A program made the translations under genes and the position numbers. From Paguma larvata (Eukaryota > Chordata > Mammalia > Carnivora > Viverridae), in contig CM057826.1 of NCBI GenBank assembly GCA_030068075.1, positions 33,840,211 to 33,904,210 of the forward strand: DNA of 64,000 nucleotides. Direction: 5' to 3'. The notes under the pieces were generated by a model that saw nothing but the letters and a program-made list of their open reading frames with translations, made no database searches and had not been told where the DNA came from. Numbering within the stretch: the first letter of the stretch is position 1; the number at the start of each line of letters is the position of its first letter. Below are positions 23,036 to 34,976 of this stretch, in pieces.

Positions 23036-23453
23036 AGCAGGTTGAAGGACCCTCACCTCTCAGTTGTACTTGGACTTTTTTCTCAGTATTACAGGAAGCA
23101 GAAGTATTTAGTACACAAAATGAGAAACAGCCCTATTTGCAAATCCAGGAGCAAATCCAATAGTTTTTAGTGCTATGTACCTTTTTTTAAAAAAAAATAC
23201 AATGCCTGGATTAGGATAAGGAGAAAGATTATGAGGCCATGGATGCTAGTCTAGATATACCCAAAGTTCATTAAGAGTTAGTCTAGTGACAGTAGAGCAG
23301 ATATTTACAAATCTGTCATTGAAGAGTCTAGTGGTTAATTTGGTAAAGAGTAAGAAAGAAGCAGTTTAAAAAGAAATGGAAAATCTTTTGTTATGGGCAC
23401 ATATATTTAAGTAGAAAACATTTAGGTTTATTTAATTATTTTAAAATAGCACT
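23036..23453. other. Unassigned sequence
   Basis: AT-rich, with a T/A-run at 23181-23199. No gene or repeat was recognised. Confidence 0.35.
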
Positions 23454-23783
23454 TGTATTAGTTTTCTATTCCTGCCATAACAAATATCCATAAATTAGTG
23501 GCTTAAAACAACATTCTCTTACTTCTCACAGTTCAATAGGTTAGGTGGTTCTCTGCTTCAGATCTCACAAGGCAGAAATCAAAGCTGTGTTTTATTCTGG
23601 TGGCTCTACATCCATTTCCTTGCTGACTCTCTGCTGTGGCCATTCCAAGTTTCTAGATTCTACCCAAAGAACTTACGTTCCTTGGCTTGTGGTTTCCTTC
23701 ATCTTCAAAGGCAGCAACAGCAGGGCAAGTCCTCCTGTTTTCATTTCTCCTGCCTCTTCTGTTACATTCCTCTGACTTCAGAT
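23454..23783 (-). mobile_element. MaLR-type LTR (MLT1-like), antisense, partial
   Basis: The + strand opens TGTATTAGTTTTCTATTCCT, then GTGGCTTAAAACAACATTCT, then CCTTGGCTTGTGGTTTCCTT and ATCTTCAAAGGCAGCAACAG. This is the reverse of the MaLR LTR 3' end. The opposite end may continue a little past 23783 but is too decayed to follow. Confidence 0.82.
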
Positions 23784-24180
23784 GGGGAAAGCCCTAAAAG
23801 TTAAAAAAAAAAGTTAAAAACCGCCTCCTAAAAACTAATTGATTAAAATTGCTTGGAAAATCTGAGCATTTGTTTACTAATCATCAGACATGCTTCCTAG
23901 GGAATTATATATAATTAAATCCTAACTATTGAACATAATAGAATTCTGGACATGGGTTTTAAATATTCTAGAAAAATCTGGAAATTTTTAGGGGGTTGGC
24001 AATGGGAACAAAGCATAACTCCTCAAATCAGAAGATCTACATTCTAAATACCCGCTGTCTTTGAAGTCCCCCTTGAATTATAGCATGACGTATAAACTTT
24101 CCAAGCCTAGCCTCTACTTCTCCAATCATCTTTTGTACCATCACCAAAATAATTTTATTAAATTCAATCCTTTCTCTTCT
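23784..24180. other. Unassigned AT-rich sequence
   Basis: May include the decayed remainder of the preceding LTR. No gene was seen. Confidence 0.35.
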
Positions 24181-24400
24181 CTTCTTATGATTCTTCAGTA
24201 AATATTCTTTGGACACAGAATAAACTCCAAACCTGCAAGCAACATATATAGATTTCTCATAATCTGTATAATATCTAGACTTCTATCACAAAGGTCTCAG
24301 CCTAAACAGCCTAACCTCTAACTGCCCCAAGCTTCTTCTCATTCATGAACTGTGTCATGCTTACCATAACTCATTCCTTTGCAGATGTCACTTCTTGTTT
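24181..24400 (+). mobile_element. LINE-2 3' fragment, sense
   Basis: CAGAATAAACTCCAAACCTG, the gene-free CT-rich run after it, and CATTCCTTTGCAGATGTCAC follow the L2 3' region order in decayed form. Confidence 0.5.
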
Positions 24401-24418
24401 TAATAGAAATGAATAAGA

Positions 24419-24477
24419 ACACACACAGACACACACACACACACAGACATGCACACACACATACACACACACACACC
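24419..24477 (+). repeat. Interrupted (CA)n microsatellite
   Basis: CA units interrupted by CAGA, CATG and CATA over about 59 bp. Confidence 0.93.
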
Positions 24478-24597
24478 ATTCCTTTTGTTGTCTCAATATT
24501 CAGCAAACTTGTGCATCAACTTGGTGGATCAAAGACACACTTGTTCCTTAAAGAGGCATACAGGTAGGTCAAAAGACAGTAGCATGTGAATGAGGTC

Positions 24598-25085
24598 TGC
24601 AGTAGGGAGAATAATGGTCCCTCTAAAGATATCCACATATTTACTTGTTTGGCAAAAGAAACTTTGCAGATGTGAATCAATGAAGGGTCTTGATATAGAG
24701 AGATCATTCTCAGTTATCCAGGTGGGATCATTCTAAACATATGGGTCCTTAAAAGTGGAGGGCCTTTCCTGACTGTGGTCAGATAAAGAAATGTCCTGAT
24801 GGAAGCAAGATCAGAGAGATGTTATGTTGCTGGCTTTCAAGATGGAAGAAAGAGGTAAAACAAAGCCAAGAGGCATGGGAGGCTTCTAGGAGTAGAAAGA
24901 GGCAAGAAGATGGATTTTTCCTTAGAGCTTACAGAAAAGAATGCACCTACTAACACATTGATTTTGGCCCCATAAGACCATTGATGCACTTCTGATCTAC
25001 ACAACTATAAGATAACAAATTTGTGTTGTTTTAAGCCACTAAGTTTGTGATGGTTTGTTATAGAAGCCATGAGAAAACTAATACA
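24598..25085 (+). mobile_element. MaLR-type LTR (MLT1-like), sense
   Basis: Near full-length on the right: TTTTGGCCCCATAAGACCAT, CTTCTGATCTACACAACTAT, AAGATAACAAATTTGTGTTG, TTTTAAGCCACTAAGTTTGT and a terminal AAAACTAATACA. On the left, AAGATATCCACATATTTACT and GCAAAAGAAACTTTGCAGAT match the 5' part. It is one of three MaLR pieces between 23.4 and 25.9 kb. Confidence 0.85.
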
Positions 25086-25656
25086 GGCTTTGTAATAGAG
25101 TTTATATATACTGTATTTCATTGCCTCCAAGATAGGCTTCCTGCCCCCCAACATCGAGCAGCTGTGAAATTAGGTATTGTCTTACAGCTGCTCTGTGTAA
25201 TCCAGAAAGCACTCATGGCATGGTAGAAAGTATCATTGTCTGACTATCAAAATTTGTAGAATGGGTGTTCGTGGCTTGGAAGAGAATCCCCAAGATGACA
25301 TCAGACTGTATTTAAAAGAAATGTTTTATTACCAATGCTCTTGATGGAGCAGAGGACACGACTGTGTGAAAAATAGAATGACAGATAACTCCAAGTAGAT
25401 TCCGAGAATTAAACTTGAAATGTAAAAAAGTTATAAAGAAAAGCTTAGCTAGTTTATTTCCATTGTACTTTTAAATACATACACTAGAGATATATTATAA
25501 AGTATATAAATAAGTCTAAATGATCCCTTTCATAAGTATTAAAATTCTAAGTGAAGAAGTATCACAGGGTGGTTTATTTTGCAGTGTTAGTTTGTTAGTT
25601 CCTGTCTGTATTTGACGATATTTGATAGCTAGTGATATCTATAAAAGTATTCACCT
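25086..25656. other. Unassigned AT-rich sequence
   Basis: No gene or repeat was recognised. Confidence 0.35.
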
Positions 25657-25885
25657 TGTTATGGGTTGAATTGTGCACCCCCCCACCAAATTTATGTCTT
25701 GAAGTTCTACCCCAAGTATCTCAGAATGCGACCTTTTTTGGAAATAGTTTTATTGCAGATGAAATATGTTAAGATGAGATCAGACTGGAGGAGGGTGGCC
25801 CCCCTCATTCAAGAGGACTGCTGTCCTTAATAGAAAAAGGAACTGTGGACATAGAGACAGAGAAGCACACAGGGAGAATGCCCCT
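25657..25885 (+). mobile_element. MaLR-type LTR 5' part, sense
   Basis: Begins TGTTATGGGTTGAATTGTGC and runs through CTCAGAATGCGACCTTTTTT and GGACATAGAGACAGAGAAGC, the standard start of MaLR LTRs. The 3' half is missing. It is oriented as the LTR at 24598-25085, but being a 5' part it is probably a separate insertion. Confidence 0.8.
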
Positions 25886-26500
25886 TCCCACCCCTCTGTT
25901 GACTGATGAGCTTGGGAGGAGGAGTTTGGCAGAATGTTTCCGTCTGTTTCTTGTCATATCTGTCTGGTTGCAGTTGCGGGGAACATAGGTTCCCACTTTG
26001 GCCAAGTAGTGAACTTCTCTACTAAGCCCTGTCCCGATGCCAGCTCAGTGCTGCAGGTTACGTGAGCACTTAGATCTAATTGAGAGGTCAAATACTAAAG
26101 AGCCCACTTGGCCCGGAAGTCGGAACCATATTCCCTTATATCAATTTCATTAACTAAAAGGGTGATATTTTGACCTTTGTCTGCTTGAATTCTGTGTTTG
26201 TCAACTGGGTTTGACAGGCAGGGAAAAGGGATTGCCATTTCTGAACTTCCTGATCATCATCAGCACAGGTTCTCAAGCACGGTGTACAGAAGACGGATAT
26301 GAATCCACTGATAGAATATATGGAAAACAGAAATACATAAAAGGGCTAAGGGGTATAAATGAGAGTGGAGGTAACTCATGTAGAGAAAATAGAAAAGAGT
26401 TTTGTGGAGGTGAAATTCGATACTAGAATGACTTGGAATTCTTCAGACAGAGAAAAGGGTAAGGATAATTTAGGATGAAGGAACAGAAAATGAAAAATCA
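25886..26500. other. Unassigned sequence with a few CpGs
   Basis: Positions 25960-26140 hold several CpGs (TGCGGGGAAC, CCCGATGCC, TTACGTGAG, GGCCCGGAAGTCGGAACC). No exon, promoter or repeat could be named. It may be a conserved block or part of an old LTR. Confidence 0.3.
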
Positions 26501-26502
26501 TA

Positions 26503-26528
26503 ACACACACACACACACACACACACAC
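26503..26528 (+). repeat. (AC)n microsatellite
   Basis: About 13 uninterrupted AC units. Confidence 0.95.
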
Positions 26529-26579
26529 ATGCATGACTGGGCATCTTCAGAGAACATGGAAAAATTTATTGTGATTGAA

Positions 26580-26825
26580 CTGAGCTCAGATAAGATATAA
26601 TTGGTATGAGGCAGGAAAAGGTGGGCACAAGAGACTATGAAGCATTTTAAAATAAAGATTAAGATAGAACATTCTGGCAGCAATGGGCTATTGTATAGGA
26701 GACAAGGAAGGGAGGCTAGTCTAGGAAATGCCATAGGGCATTGGCTGATCATAATCGGCTCTAAAGTGGTGACCGTGGGTGATACCATGGGTAGTGACAC
26801 ATCAGGAATGTTTGATTGGTTTTAC
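26580..26825 (-). mobile_element. LINE-2 fragment, antisense
   Basis: The + strand has GAGGCAGGAAAAGGTGGGCA and AGATAGAACATTCTGGCAGC, the complement of L2 text ('GCTGCC...AGTGATCTTT'). Decayed, ends approximate. Confidence 0.5.
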
Positions 26826-27814
26826 TTTTTTTGAAAAAATGAACAGAGAAAACAGAATGAGGTAAACTTTGAATGGAGTGATATTTTAAAAATTTTTCTT
26901 GTGAGGATGTTTGCCTACAAATGTCTGTAGGTTCAAGACGGCGAGGGTTTGGCTAGAGGTAGACTCTCTATGGCTAGGTAGCACAATAAGCATGCTTTTG
27001 TTCCAGTAGCCACAATGAAACATAATTAAAAATTTTTTATGTCTGGTATGAAACTGAGCCTCCTAGTTAGAGAAATCTTCCCTGAAGAAAAAAAAAATCT
27101 GTGTCTTCCTAATTGTGTTCCTTGAAGATGATAGGTGGAAGGAGGGCTCTCTAGACAGTCATTAGGAGGATTCCAGACATGCTTGGAGATGACCATCCCT
27201 CCACATCAAAACAGAGCAGAGAAAGAAAAAGAAAAGCTTCTCAAGTAGCATGAAGGGTACAGAGCATTATGAGGTAATTTAAAAACAAAGTCTTCCATAA
27301 CCAGATAAAGCCCAGAACTCAGAACAAATGGGAGGAAATTTAGCTGTTAAAGTCTCCACTAGAAAAGAGCAGGCATGCATAGGTGACATGAGAAGTTGAG
27401 GCTATTTTGGGGACTATTAAGGGAAAAGAACATGAAAATGGAGAGAATACTGGAAGAGGAAATGCAGATTTGCACTGCTGCTCACCCGGGTTTTATTGGG
27501 TAAAACTTTAAAGCTGGGAAGCGGGACATCCTGTTACCAAGTCAGAAAATCATTTATGTGCCTTTTTGAATCTAATGACTCCTGGCCAAAGTAATAGTAA
27601 ATCTTTTTTTATCTTCTCTCTGGGACTATCAGGTATGCTCTTGTGCTGGCTTTTTAGTGACCTTGTAACTAATATTAGGATTTTAAAAGAGGCAGTGCTG
27701 ATGCTGGATGTCACTATTAATACCATTTTAGAATAATGATGCAGTAGTCAGATGAATCTAATGGTCCTGATAGGCTAGCCTTTTTGTTGATCATTGTCCT
27801 TTGCCTTTTCAGAT
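26826..27814. other. Unassigned sequence
   Basis: Purine-rich, with no recognised gene. Parts near 27120-27480 may be further decayed L2 in antisense, but I could not support that. Confidence 0.35.
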
Positions 27815-28146
<332 letters not shown>

Positions 28147-28170
28147 CATGAAGTTTCTCCAAAGTGAACA

Positions 28171-28292
28171 TTTTTTTTTTACTTAATATCTTTTATTTTC
28201 AAAGTAATCTCTACACCCAGCATGGGACCCAAACTCACAACTGTGAGATCAAGAGTCGCATGCTCTACTGATTGAGCCACCAGCCTGGCACC
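28171..28292 (-). mobile_element. Old CAN-SINE, antisense
   Basis: The + strand shows a T-run, then TATCTTTTATTTTCAAAGTA, CACCCAGCATGGGACCCAAA, CTGTGAGATCAAGAGTCGCA and GATTGAGCCACCAGCCTGGC. It is shorter and more diverged than the felid copies and looks like an older carnivore-wide type. Flanks TCTCCAAAGTGAAC (28156-28169) and CCTCCCAAGTGAGC (28291-28304) are probably a decayed TSD. Confidence 0.85.
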
Positions 28293-28305
28293 TCCCAAGT
28301 GAGCC

Positions 28306-31060
28306 TTTTTAATATTCTTTTGAGGCCTGGGACTCCTTCAAAACTACACATTTCATCTGCTAAATAAAATTTTCAGAAAAAAGTCTCAATTTTACTTGTA
28401 TATGATTTCAATTGTTTCAACTAATGTATTTGGGGGAAACGAATGTGTGGGACTTTAAATGGCATTAAAATTTGTATTGGCAAATACTTTAGTGTGCTAG
28501 AACTACTACCAATTACTTATTATATGAATATTGCAATATTAACCCAAATCAGTAGTTTTGAAGAATGATTGCTGCCCTTGGATGAGATGCTATTATAACT
28601 TAATTGTTAGAAGATTCTTTAAAAGGCACAGAATTAATATTAGCAAATCCTTTTTTTAAAAAAGATAACAAAGGCATTTCTAGCATAGGTCACAATATAA
28701 CTTGTACGTTATTTTTTTATCCCTTTTTAGTAAAAGAGTCTGTCCCTTCCTTAAGATTCAAATAAGTATTAGAAACCAGACTAAATTTATAGAGGCTTCA
28801 GAATTAGAAAAAGAAGACTTTTACATTATGGTCCTGCATTTCTCAAGACGAGATTCTATGTAGCACATTATTCCTGAGAAGTGTTCCTTTAAAGACATTT
28901 CCTGGTTAAAAGAGTTTGGGAATCAGTGTATATGATATACTTAGAGACCTGCAATGTTCATTTGTACATTAAAGACTGTAAGAAGTTCTGTTATGCAGTT
29001 GGATTTAATTTATTTTCTTCCAGTGTTTCTCAAACCTACTGGGTCACTGAAACTTTTCTCATGGTTCCAGCACTAATCTCTCATAGGGCATAATTTGGGA
29101 AAGGACAATTCAGTCCCATAATAATGTAATTAAGGAATCTGATATGATCCCCAGGAGGGTTAAGCATCTGGTTCAAGGTGGTGCCACTTCAAGGTGGTAT
29201 TTACCAGGATGTAGAATAATTTATGCACTTTTGAATTACCAGCGATTAATGATGAGTGTTCCTTTGGCACAGGGACATTATGATTCTTCATTTTTAGAAA
29301 GTGCTTTATGATTTTCTTTTAAATCTCCTGATACATGATACGATAAGGTGATGATATCACACATGCCTTCTCTCACTTTTTCTGTATCATAAATGGCATA
29401 ACAAGCATTGCTAAAGGACAATGGGAAAGTTTACCTGTAAGCCCTGTTCATCTGACCAAAAGGAAAACGTTCCCTTCTTCTCATCCACCTGTCACACTCA
29501 CTCCAATTCAAAAGATACAAAGACTCTCATCATTCCCATCCTCTCCCTCTCATCCCTCCCAACACACATATCTGAGAAACACCTTGGCTTTGGTTCCGGG
29601 GTGTTCTGATATGTCACAGGGCACCTGTAGACACACAGTACTGGTCTATATGATTGCTCTGGATGGGGTTATATCATTATAATCTTTTTCAACTACTTTC
29701 CTCAGTGTGACAGTTGAGAAGGCTGTTCCTTGGTTTTCCTCTTCCTCCTTATACTGTGTGACTTTGGGCTATGGTCAGCATGACCATTGATCTTTTGCAA
29801 TGAATTCATCATTTGAAAGGAATAGTTGTTACAGAGCCTGGATACCAGTGTTCCAGCGTGGAGTGGGCACTCGTTGCTTGCATATCAGCATCTATCCCAT
29901 CAATCTGGCAGCCAAGCCCCACTTGGATGGGCCTCCATCTCGAAATCCAGTAGCTGACATATGATCCAAATTTTCACGTGGAGAACCAACAAGACTCAAT
30001 TCATGGACTTTTATTTTGACGAAATAGAGAAGAAAGCTCTCTTTCCTATAGGGCATGAAGCTGAAATCCTAGCGAACTAGAATAGCTATAGTCATTGTTT
30101 CCATCTGAGGGAAGAATTTGAGAATCTGAGAAAATGAGAAAGGAGCCAATATAGCATAAAGTAGATCCAAGAAATGGACAAAGAGAAATCAGGTCCTGCA
30201 GATATTGTCTGATCAAGTGGTACTTGAAACCAGTTACCCTCAAATTTTCAGTCACAGGAACCAATACATCTTTTTTCCCTCTAGGATGTTTGGGTGGAGT
30301 TTGTACTATTTACAACTGAAAGTCCTATTGAAACATAACACTTGCTCTATCGCTGCATATTTCTGTGGTCTTCAGCTTCTCTTAGTTGCATCATTTTCAG
30401 ATTAAAGGTCAGAAGCTAATGCCTGAATGACTTCTAATTTCCTAACAGTTGTAATTTTCCATGGTCCCCTCCATGGCCAGTAGCAGAATTAATGGCTTTT
30501 AACTTTCAAGGCTGGCCTCAGAATGTACTTCTTAAAAATCCTTTTAATTGTGGTAAAAGATATGGAAGTCTTTTGCCTTATAAAATTTACACAATTTTCT
30601 TTATTGACCCTCAGGATCGAGAACTGAGACTGATAATTTTTAATTTCTATATCATAAAACAATGCAATTATTTTTGAACTTGTGATTTTAAGATTGCTTA
30701 GCCAGGCCTCGGTTCTGTATGAAACTTGAGAGAACAAGAAGCAAAGAAAATTAGTTATTTTTAATAATCTTTGGCATGTATTCTGTTTGTCTGACACCAT
30801 TTGATCCACTTAAAGGAAACGTATCCATGTTTTAGCATCTACTCTGACAGCAAAACCAAAACAAAGCAGTAACAAAACAATAACTTCTGGGCAAGGGAGA
30901 TGATTTCCTTCCTCCTTCCTTCTCTTCTTTCTATTGCACTTAGGATGGTAGCAAGGTATAAAAGAAACACCAGTGCAAAACAATGCGAGAGATTTTCATG
31001 GAAACTTCCCTTACAGTGAGGGAAACAGATAAAACCAAATAAGCTAATCGGCCATTATTA
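28306..31060. other. Mostly single-copy sequence
   Basis: No gene was recognised. The part at 29020-29170 (CAGTGTTTCTCAAACCTACT) resembles a decayed DNA-transposon or other ancient repeat. The 29820-30000 part holds a few CpGs and is unassigned. Open frames of 60-106 aa at 30046-30809 show no domain. Confidence 0.35.
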
Positions 31061-31600
31061 CATATAATGATACTTTCTTTGAAGGGAATGTGCAAGCCGC
31101 TATGCATGTGTGAGACTGGGAACTGACATGGTGGGGGAGGATTTCCTTAAAAGAGTGTTATTTGAGCTAGGATGGACAGCAACACTGGAATTAAATGATG
31201 AAGGAGATAGTGGTCTCATGCACTAGGCAGAGGGAAGAGGTCGAATGGCTCTGAGATAGGAAGGGGCATAGCATGTTTAAAAGATTAAAATAGAATAGTG
31301 GTTGGAGTAAGGACAAGGAAAGAGGCCAAAGCTGAGGCTGCAGTCAGGGACAATAGGTCTTGCAGGACTGTGTGGGCTCTATTGGAGGGTTAGATCTGTA
31401 TCCTGAGGATGATGGGAAGACATTAACATTGAAAACTGGCAGAGGCACCATCAAATTGGCATTATAAATGATCACTTTGTAATGTTAAAAAATGACTTCA
31501 GGGGATTGTGCTGAGAGTAGGTGTATTGAGATCAATGAGAACATTCTAGCAGTTCAGGCTAGAGATAAGGGGGTTTGTACTTGGGGAGTGTGGGGTGGGT
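31061..31600 (-). mobile_element. LINE-2 fragment, antisense
   Basis: The + strand follows reversed L2: GTGTTATTTGAGCTAGGATG, CACTAGGCAGAGGGAAGAGG, GGACTGTGTGGGCTCTATTG, TGAGGATGATGGGAAGACAT, ACATTCTAGCAGTTCAGGCT and GAGATAAGGG. These mirror the L2 ORF2 end and 3' region. Non-functional. Confidence 0.72.
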
Positions 31601-32332
31601 GGGAAGAAAAGAAATCAAGCTATACTGAAGAGGTAAATGGAGAGAACTACCTTTGAACCCTAAGAATCTAGCACAATACCCAATTGTTAACAATGAACAA
31701 AATAAGTATTGAGTATAACTGTAACAACGACTCATGTCCTGTTTAAGGATAGCTGACTCAAGGGATAATTATTTAAATAAATACTCAATACAATTATTCT
31801 CCCTCCTTTAGGAAATGTTAATATAGGCCCAGTAAACCATAGAATTGAGTTATTATCATGTGTAAACAGCCCATGTGGCTTATTTAGACCCAAATCCCTA
31901 CATTATATTTTTAGATGTGTAGACAGTTACTAGCTGTGGTTTCCAGTTAAAGTACTCAAGAGTTCCTTGCTTAGATGATGACTCTTCTGGAAACTATTCT
32001 AAATTCATTTACTTTAAACATAAGGAATCATTTCCAGGAAATCATAGTCTTTTTGGCAGGAATTTTTATCACCAGAAACTCAGACATTTTACAGAATGTA
32101 ACAAATAAGTAGTATAAATATTGCATCCTTAAAGGGAATTTTAATTTTAATTAAAGGCCACCCCTCATTTTTAAACAAATCTTGTTAAAAATATCTCCTC
32201 CCCTTAAGATGGTTGTAATTTTAGGCTAATGTCCTCTCACAAAAGCCAGAAGTATCTGTGATCCAATGTAAATATGACTTAAGTGCAAAAGTAAAGCAAA
32301 ATTCAATGAATAGTAGTATTTTCGAGCTGAGA
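31601..32332. other. Unassigned AT-rich sequence
   Basis: No gene or repeat was recognised. Confidence 0.35.
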
Positions 32333-32351
32333 ATGATCTGAAACATTTTAA

Positions 32352-32567
32352 AACTTTTTTTTTAAACGTTTATTTATTTTTGAGAGACAGAGAGACACAG
32401 CATGAGCAGAGGAAGGGCAGAGAAAGAGGCAGACACTGAATCTGAAGCAGGCTCCAGGCTCTGAGCCATCAGCACAGAGCCTGACGCGGGGCTCGAACTC
32501 ACAGATGGTGAGATCATGACCTGAGCTGAAGTCTGCCGCCTAACCGACTGAGCCACCCAGGCGCCCC
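32352..32567 (-). mobile_element. Felid CAN-SINE, 18-19-bp perfect TSD
   Basis: On the + strand it starts with a T-run and AAACGTTTATTTATTTTTGA, and ends CCGACTGAGCCACCCAGGCG CCCC, with a CpG-rich B-box zone (GACGCGGGGCTCGAACTCAC). The flanking repeat ATGATCTGAAACATTTTA is at 32333-32350 and 32568-32585 without mismatch. High CpG retention and an unbroken TSD point to a recent insertion. Confidence 0.95.
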
Positions 32568-32586
32568 ATGATCTGAAACATTTTAA

Positions 32587-33071
32587 TGAATAAATTTAAT
32601 ACATTTCTTTCTTTGAGAAATTAGTTGAAAAGGAGTTGCTCCGATATGCATGAGATTCATCGCTAATAAGGGACAAGATTTAACATAGTTATATTAAGGT
32701 GTTAACCCCGAAGGTGAAATCTCAAGCCGTACACGAATATTTGCATGAAGACTTAAGAATTTCAAGTCACCATTAGTTTACAAACACTTTCACTACAATT
32801 ATTGGCACATCCTTTTTTTCTCAGGATATTATGTGAAACTTAGTCATAAAATATACTGATTCCCACATTCATACCAAATGTGTCTTCTTTGGATTAGAAG
32901 CTTCCCCAAGGCTATCTACTTGAACGCTGGATAGTCAGGGAAACCTTCCTCCCTCCTAACCTGCCCTCAAAGACCTATTATTTCTGCCGTTGTAGGTTCT
33001 GCCTTGCAGTTGGAAGGCACTTCACCTCTTCCCATTGCACAGCCCAAGGATCTGTGTTTCACAGTGCACAC
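32587..33071. other. Unassigned sequence
   Basis: No gene or repeat was recognised. Confidence 0.35.
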
Positions 33072-33597
33072 TGTGATTGTTAAATTTTTCTGTCAACTTG
33101 GCTGGGCTAAGGGATGCCCAGATAGCTGGTAAAACTTTATTTCTGGGTGTGTCTGTGAGTGGGGTTTCTGGAAGAGATTAGCATTTGAATCAGTAGACTG
33201 AATAAAGCAGATTCACCCTTACCAATCTAGGAAGAATCATCCAATACACTGAGGACCTTAATGGAACAAAAAGGGGGAGAATGGGTGAGTTCTCTCTCTT
33301 TTCTTGAGCTGGTACTTCCACCTTCTTCTGCTTTCAGATATCAGAGCTCCTGGCTTCTCAGGCCTTCAGACTCTGGAAGTCGTATTATGGGCTCACCTGG
33401 TTCTTGGTTGAAATTGTACTGTTGACTTTCTTGATTTTCCAGCTTGCAGAAGGCCAATTATGGGACTTCTCAGCTTCCGTGATCATGTGAGCCAATTCTT
33501 GTAATCTCCTTTTGTCTGCCTCTACTTATCTACCTACCTACCTATCATCTCTCATCTTCTATTGGTTCTGTTTCTCTGGAAAATGTGACTAATACAT
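33072..33597 (+). mobile_element. Ancient LTR-like interspersed repeat, family not named
   Basis: Begins TGTGATTGTTAAATTTTTCT GTCAACTTGGCTGGGC, then GGGTGTGTCTGTGAGTGGGG, GAGATTAGCATTTGAATCAG TAGACTGAATAAAGCAGATT, and ends ATTGGTTCTGTTTCTCTGG followed by GTGACTAATAC. I recognise this as a widespread mammalian repeat but cannot name it with certainty. A (TACC)n patch lies at 33526-33546. Confidence 0.65.
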
Positions 33598-34019
33598 ACA
33601 CCTTAGGCTCAACCAAGAGAAACTGAGACAATGTCAAAAGGCAACCCTGTTGGATGTCATTCCATGCTGAGCAGGATCCAATACTACCACATCCTCTTGT
33701 TTCCTTTTATCCTCTTTGCTGTCATGTGGTCCTCCAACTTTGTCAACTAGCGAGGTTGTTTGCACTTTCCTCTCCCTAATCGATCCATAAAATTTATCAA
33801 TCCAAAATGCATGGCATTCTTTCTTTTAAGATAGTTTGTTTCTAAAATCTGAGACCTAGTCTAATTTAATCTCTTTTTAAAAATTATTATTATTATTTTT
33901 AATGAAGAAACTTAGACACAGAGAATGTAAATGGCTCATGCAAGGTCACAAAGTGAGTTAATAGCAGGCCTAGGATGGAAACACACATTTTTCTGTTCTG
34001 TATAAATTTACATGTATAA
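33598..34019. other. Unassigned sequence with possible MIR piece
   Basis: Positions 33900-33980 (GAAGAAACTTAGACACAGAG, TGCAAGGTCACAAAGTGAGT) read as an antisense MIR core. The rest is unassigned. Confidence 0.45.
33900..33980 (-). mobile_element. MIR fragment, antisense
   Basis: The + strand carries the complement of the MIR core: an AAACTTAGACACAGAGA block followed by CAAGGTCACAAAGTGAGTTA and CAGGCCTAGGATGGAAA, matching the usual order from Pol III-derived MIR. Confidence 0.6.
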
Positions 34020-34330
34020 GCAAAGAAACATCTTAAATTCATGTGCTAAGAAAAAAAGTTAAGAAACAGATTGATACAGGTAACATAACACCATTTACAT
34101 AAATTAAAGAGTCAGCGATTAAAGTAGCAGTACACATTAAATAAGTTAGCATATTTGCCTTTGGGGTAGAGGGAAGGGAAGGAAAGTGGAACCTGGGGAA
34201 AAAGTATCAGAAATAACTAGAAACATGAGGGACTTTGCATGGATCAGATAGGATAATGAGCCATGAACGGAGTATAATTTTCTATTGATTCTTTCCATAG
34301 GTTGCCTTTTATTGTTAAGAATAGGACTGT
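34020..34330 (+). mobile_element. LINE-1 3' fragment (older L1M type), sense
   Basis: GCTAAGAAAAAAAGTTAAGA AACAGATTGATACAGGTAAC and ACACCATTTACATAAATTAA follow the ORF2-end/3' UTR of old L1, the part that in intact copies reads 'gtgaaaaaagcaagttac...tatgatacca'. Decayed. Confidence 0.55.
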
Positions 34331-34757
34331 CTTTCTGTCACTTGTGACCCAAGCAGTCCTACCAAAGGCAACTTATATCTAAAATTTTGCACAAGTTTAT
34401 AAAATTAACAGTTGTCTCAACCAAATGAAGTGCGCAGACCTCAACTTGGCAGTATGGATAAAGGGAAGATAGATGCCAGTGAATACAGAGATGGGAGAAA
34501 TATGAGCATCATTTTATTGCAGAAAACCATAGTATTTTTTCTAGCTTGGTAGAATCATGACACACGAACATTAAATCTCATTGTGGATTAGAAAGGGGTC
34601 TTCCTTAAAATGACATGCCATGAAACAAGGTCACAGATAAGTTGTGATTGTTTTTACTAAAAGAAAAATATTTAAAATTTTAATCAAGGGCAAAAAGATT
34701 CAATATATTTGAAGATACTTTTATGAAGAGCCATTAGTAAACTAATGTTTAAAAATT
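34331..34757. other. Unassigned sequence
   Basis: No gene or repeat was recognised. Confidence 0.35.
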
Positions 34758-34770
34758 TTTGTTTAGCACA

Positions 34771-34976
34771 GGGGCGCCTGAGTGGCTCCATCCTGACTGG
34801 CTCAGGTCATGATCTCACAGTTTGTGAGTTCAAGCCCCGCGTAGGGCTGTGTGACTTTGCAGAGCCTAGAGCCTGCTTCAGATTCTGGGTCTCCCTCTCT
34901 CTCTGCTCCTCCCCCACTCACGCTCTGTCTGTCTCTCTTAAAAATGAATAAACATCAAAAAATTTTTTAAAAAATA
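34771..34976 (+). mobile_element. Felid CAN-SINE with 13-bp TSD
   Basis: Head GGGGCGCCTGAGTGGCTC, then CTCAGGTCATGATCTCACAG, a B box GAGTTCAAGCCCCGCG and an AAAATGAATAAACATCAAAA tail. TTTGTTTAGCACA is repeated at 34758-34770 and 34977-34989. Confidence 0.94.

Noticed and set aside
20435..26528. CRISPR-like or phage-like repeat array among the CA tracts
   Set aside because: These are ordinary dinucleotide microsatellites in a mammalian genome; no spaced repeat pattern exists.
32374..32556. Recurrent ~60-70-aa frames with 'SSPASGSVLTAQSLEPASDSV'-like text, also at 10562, 39524, 50482 and 63193
   Set aside because: This is the frame across the CAN-SINE body; the same peptide appears in each copy and is not a protein family.
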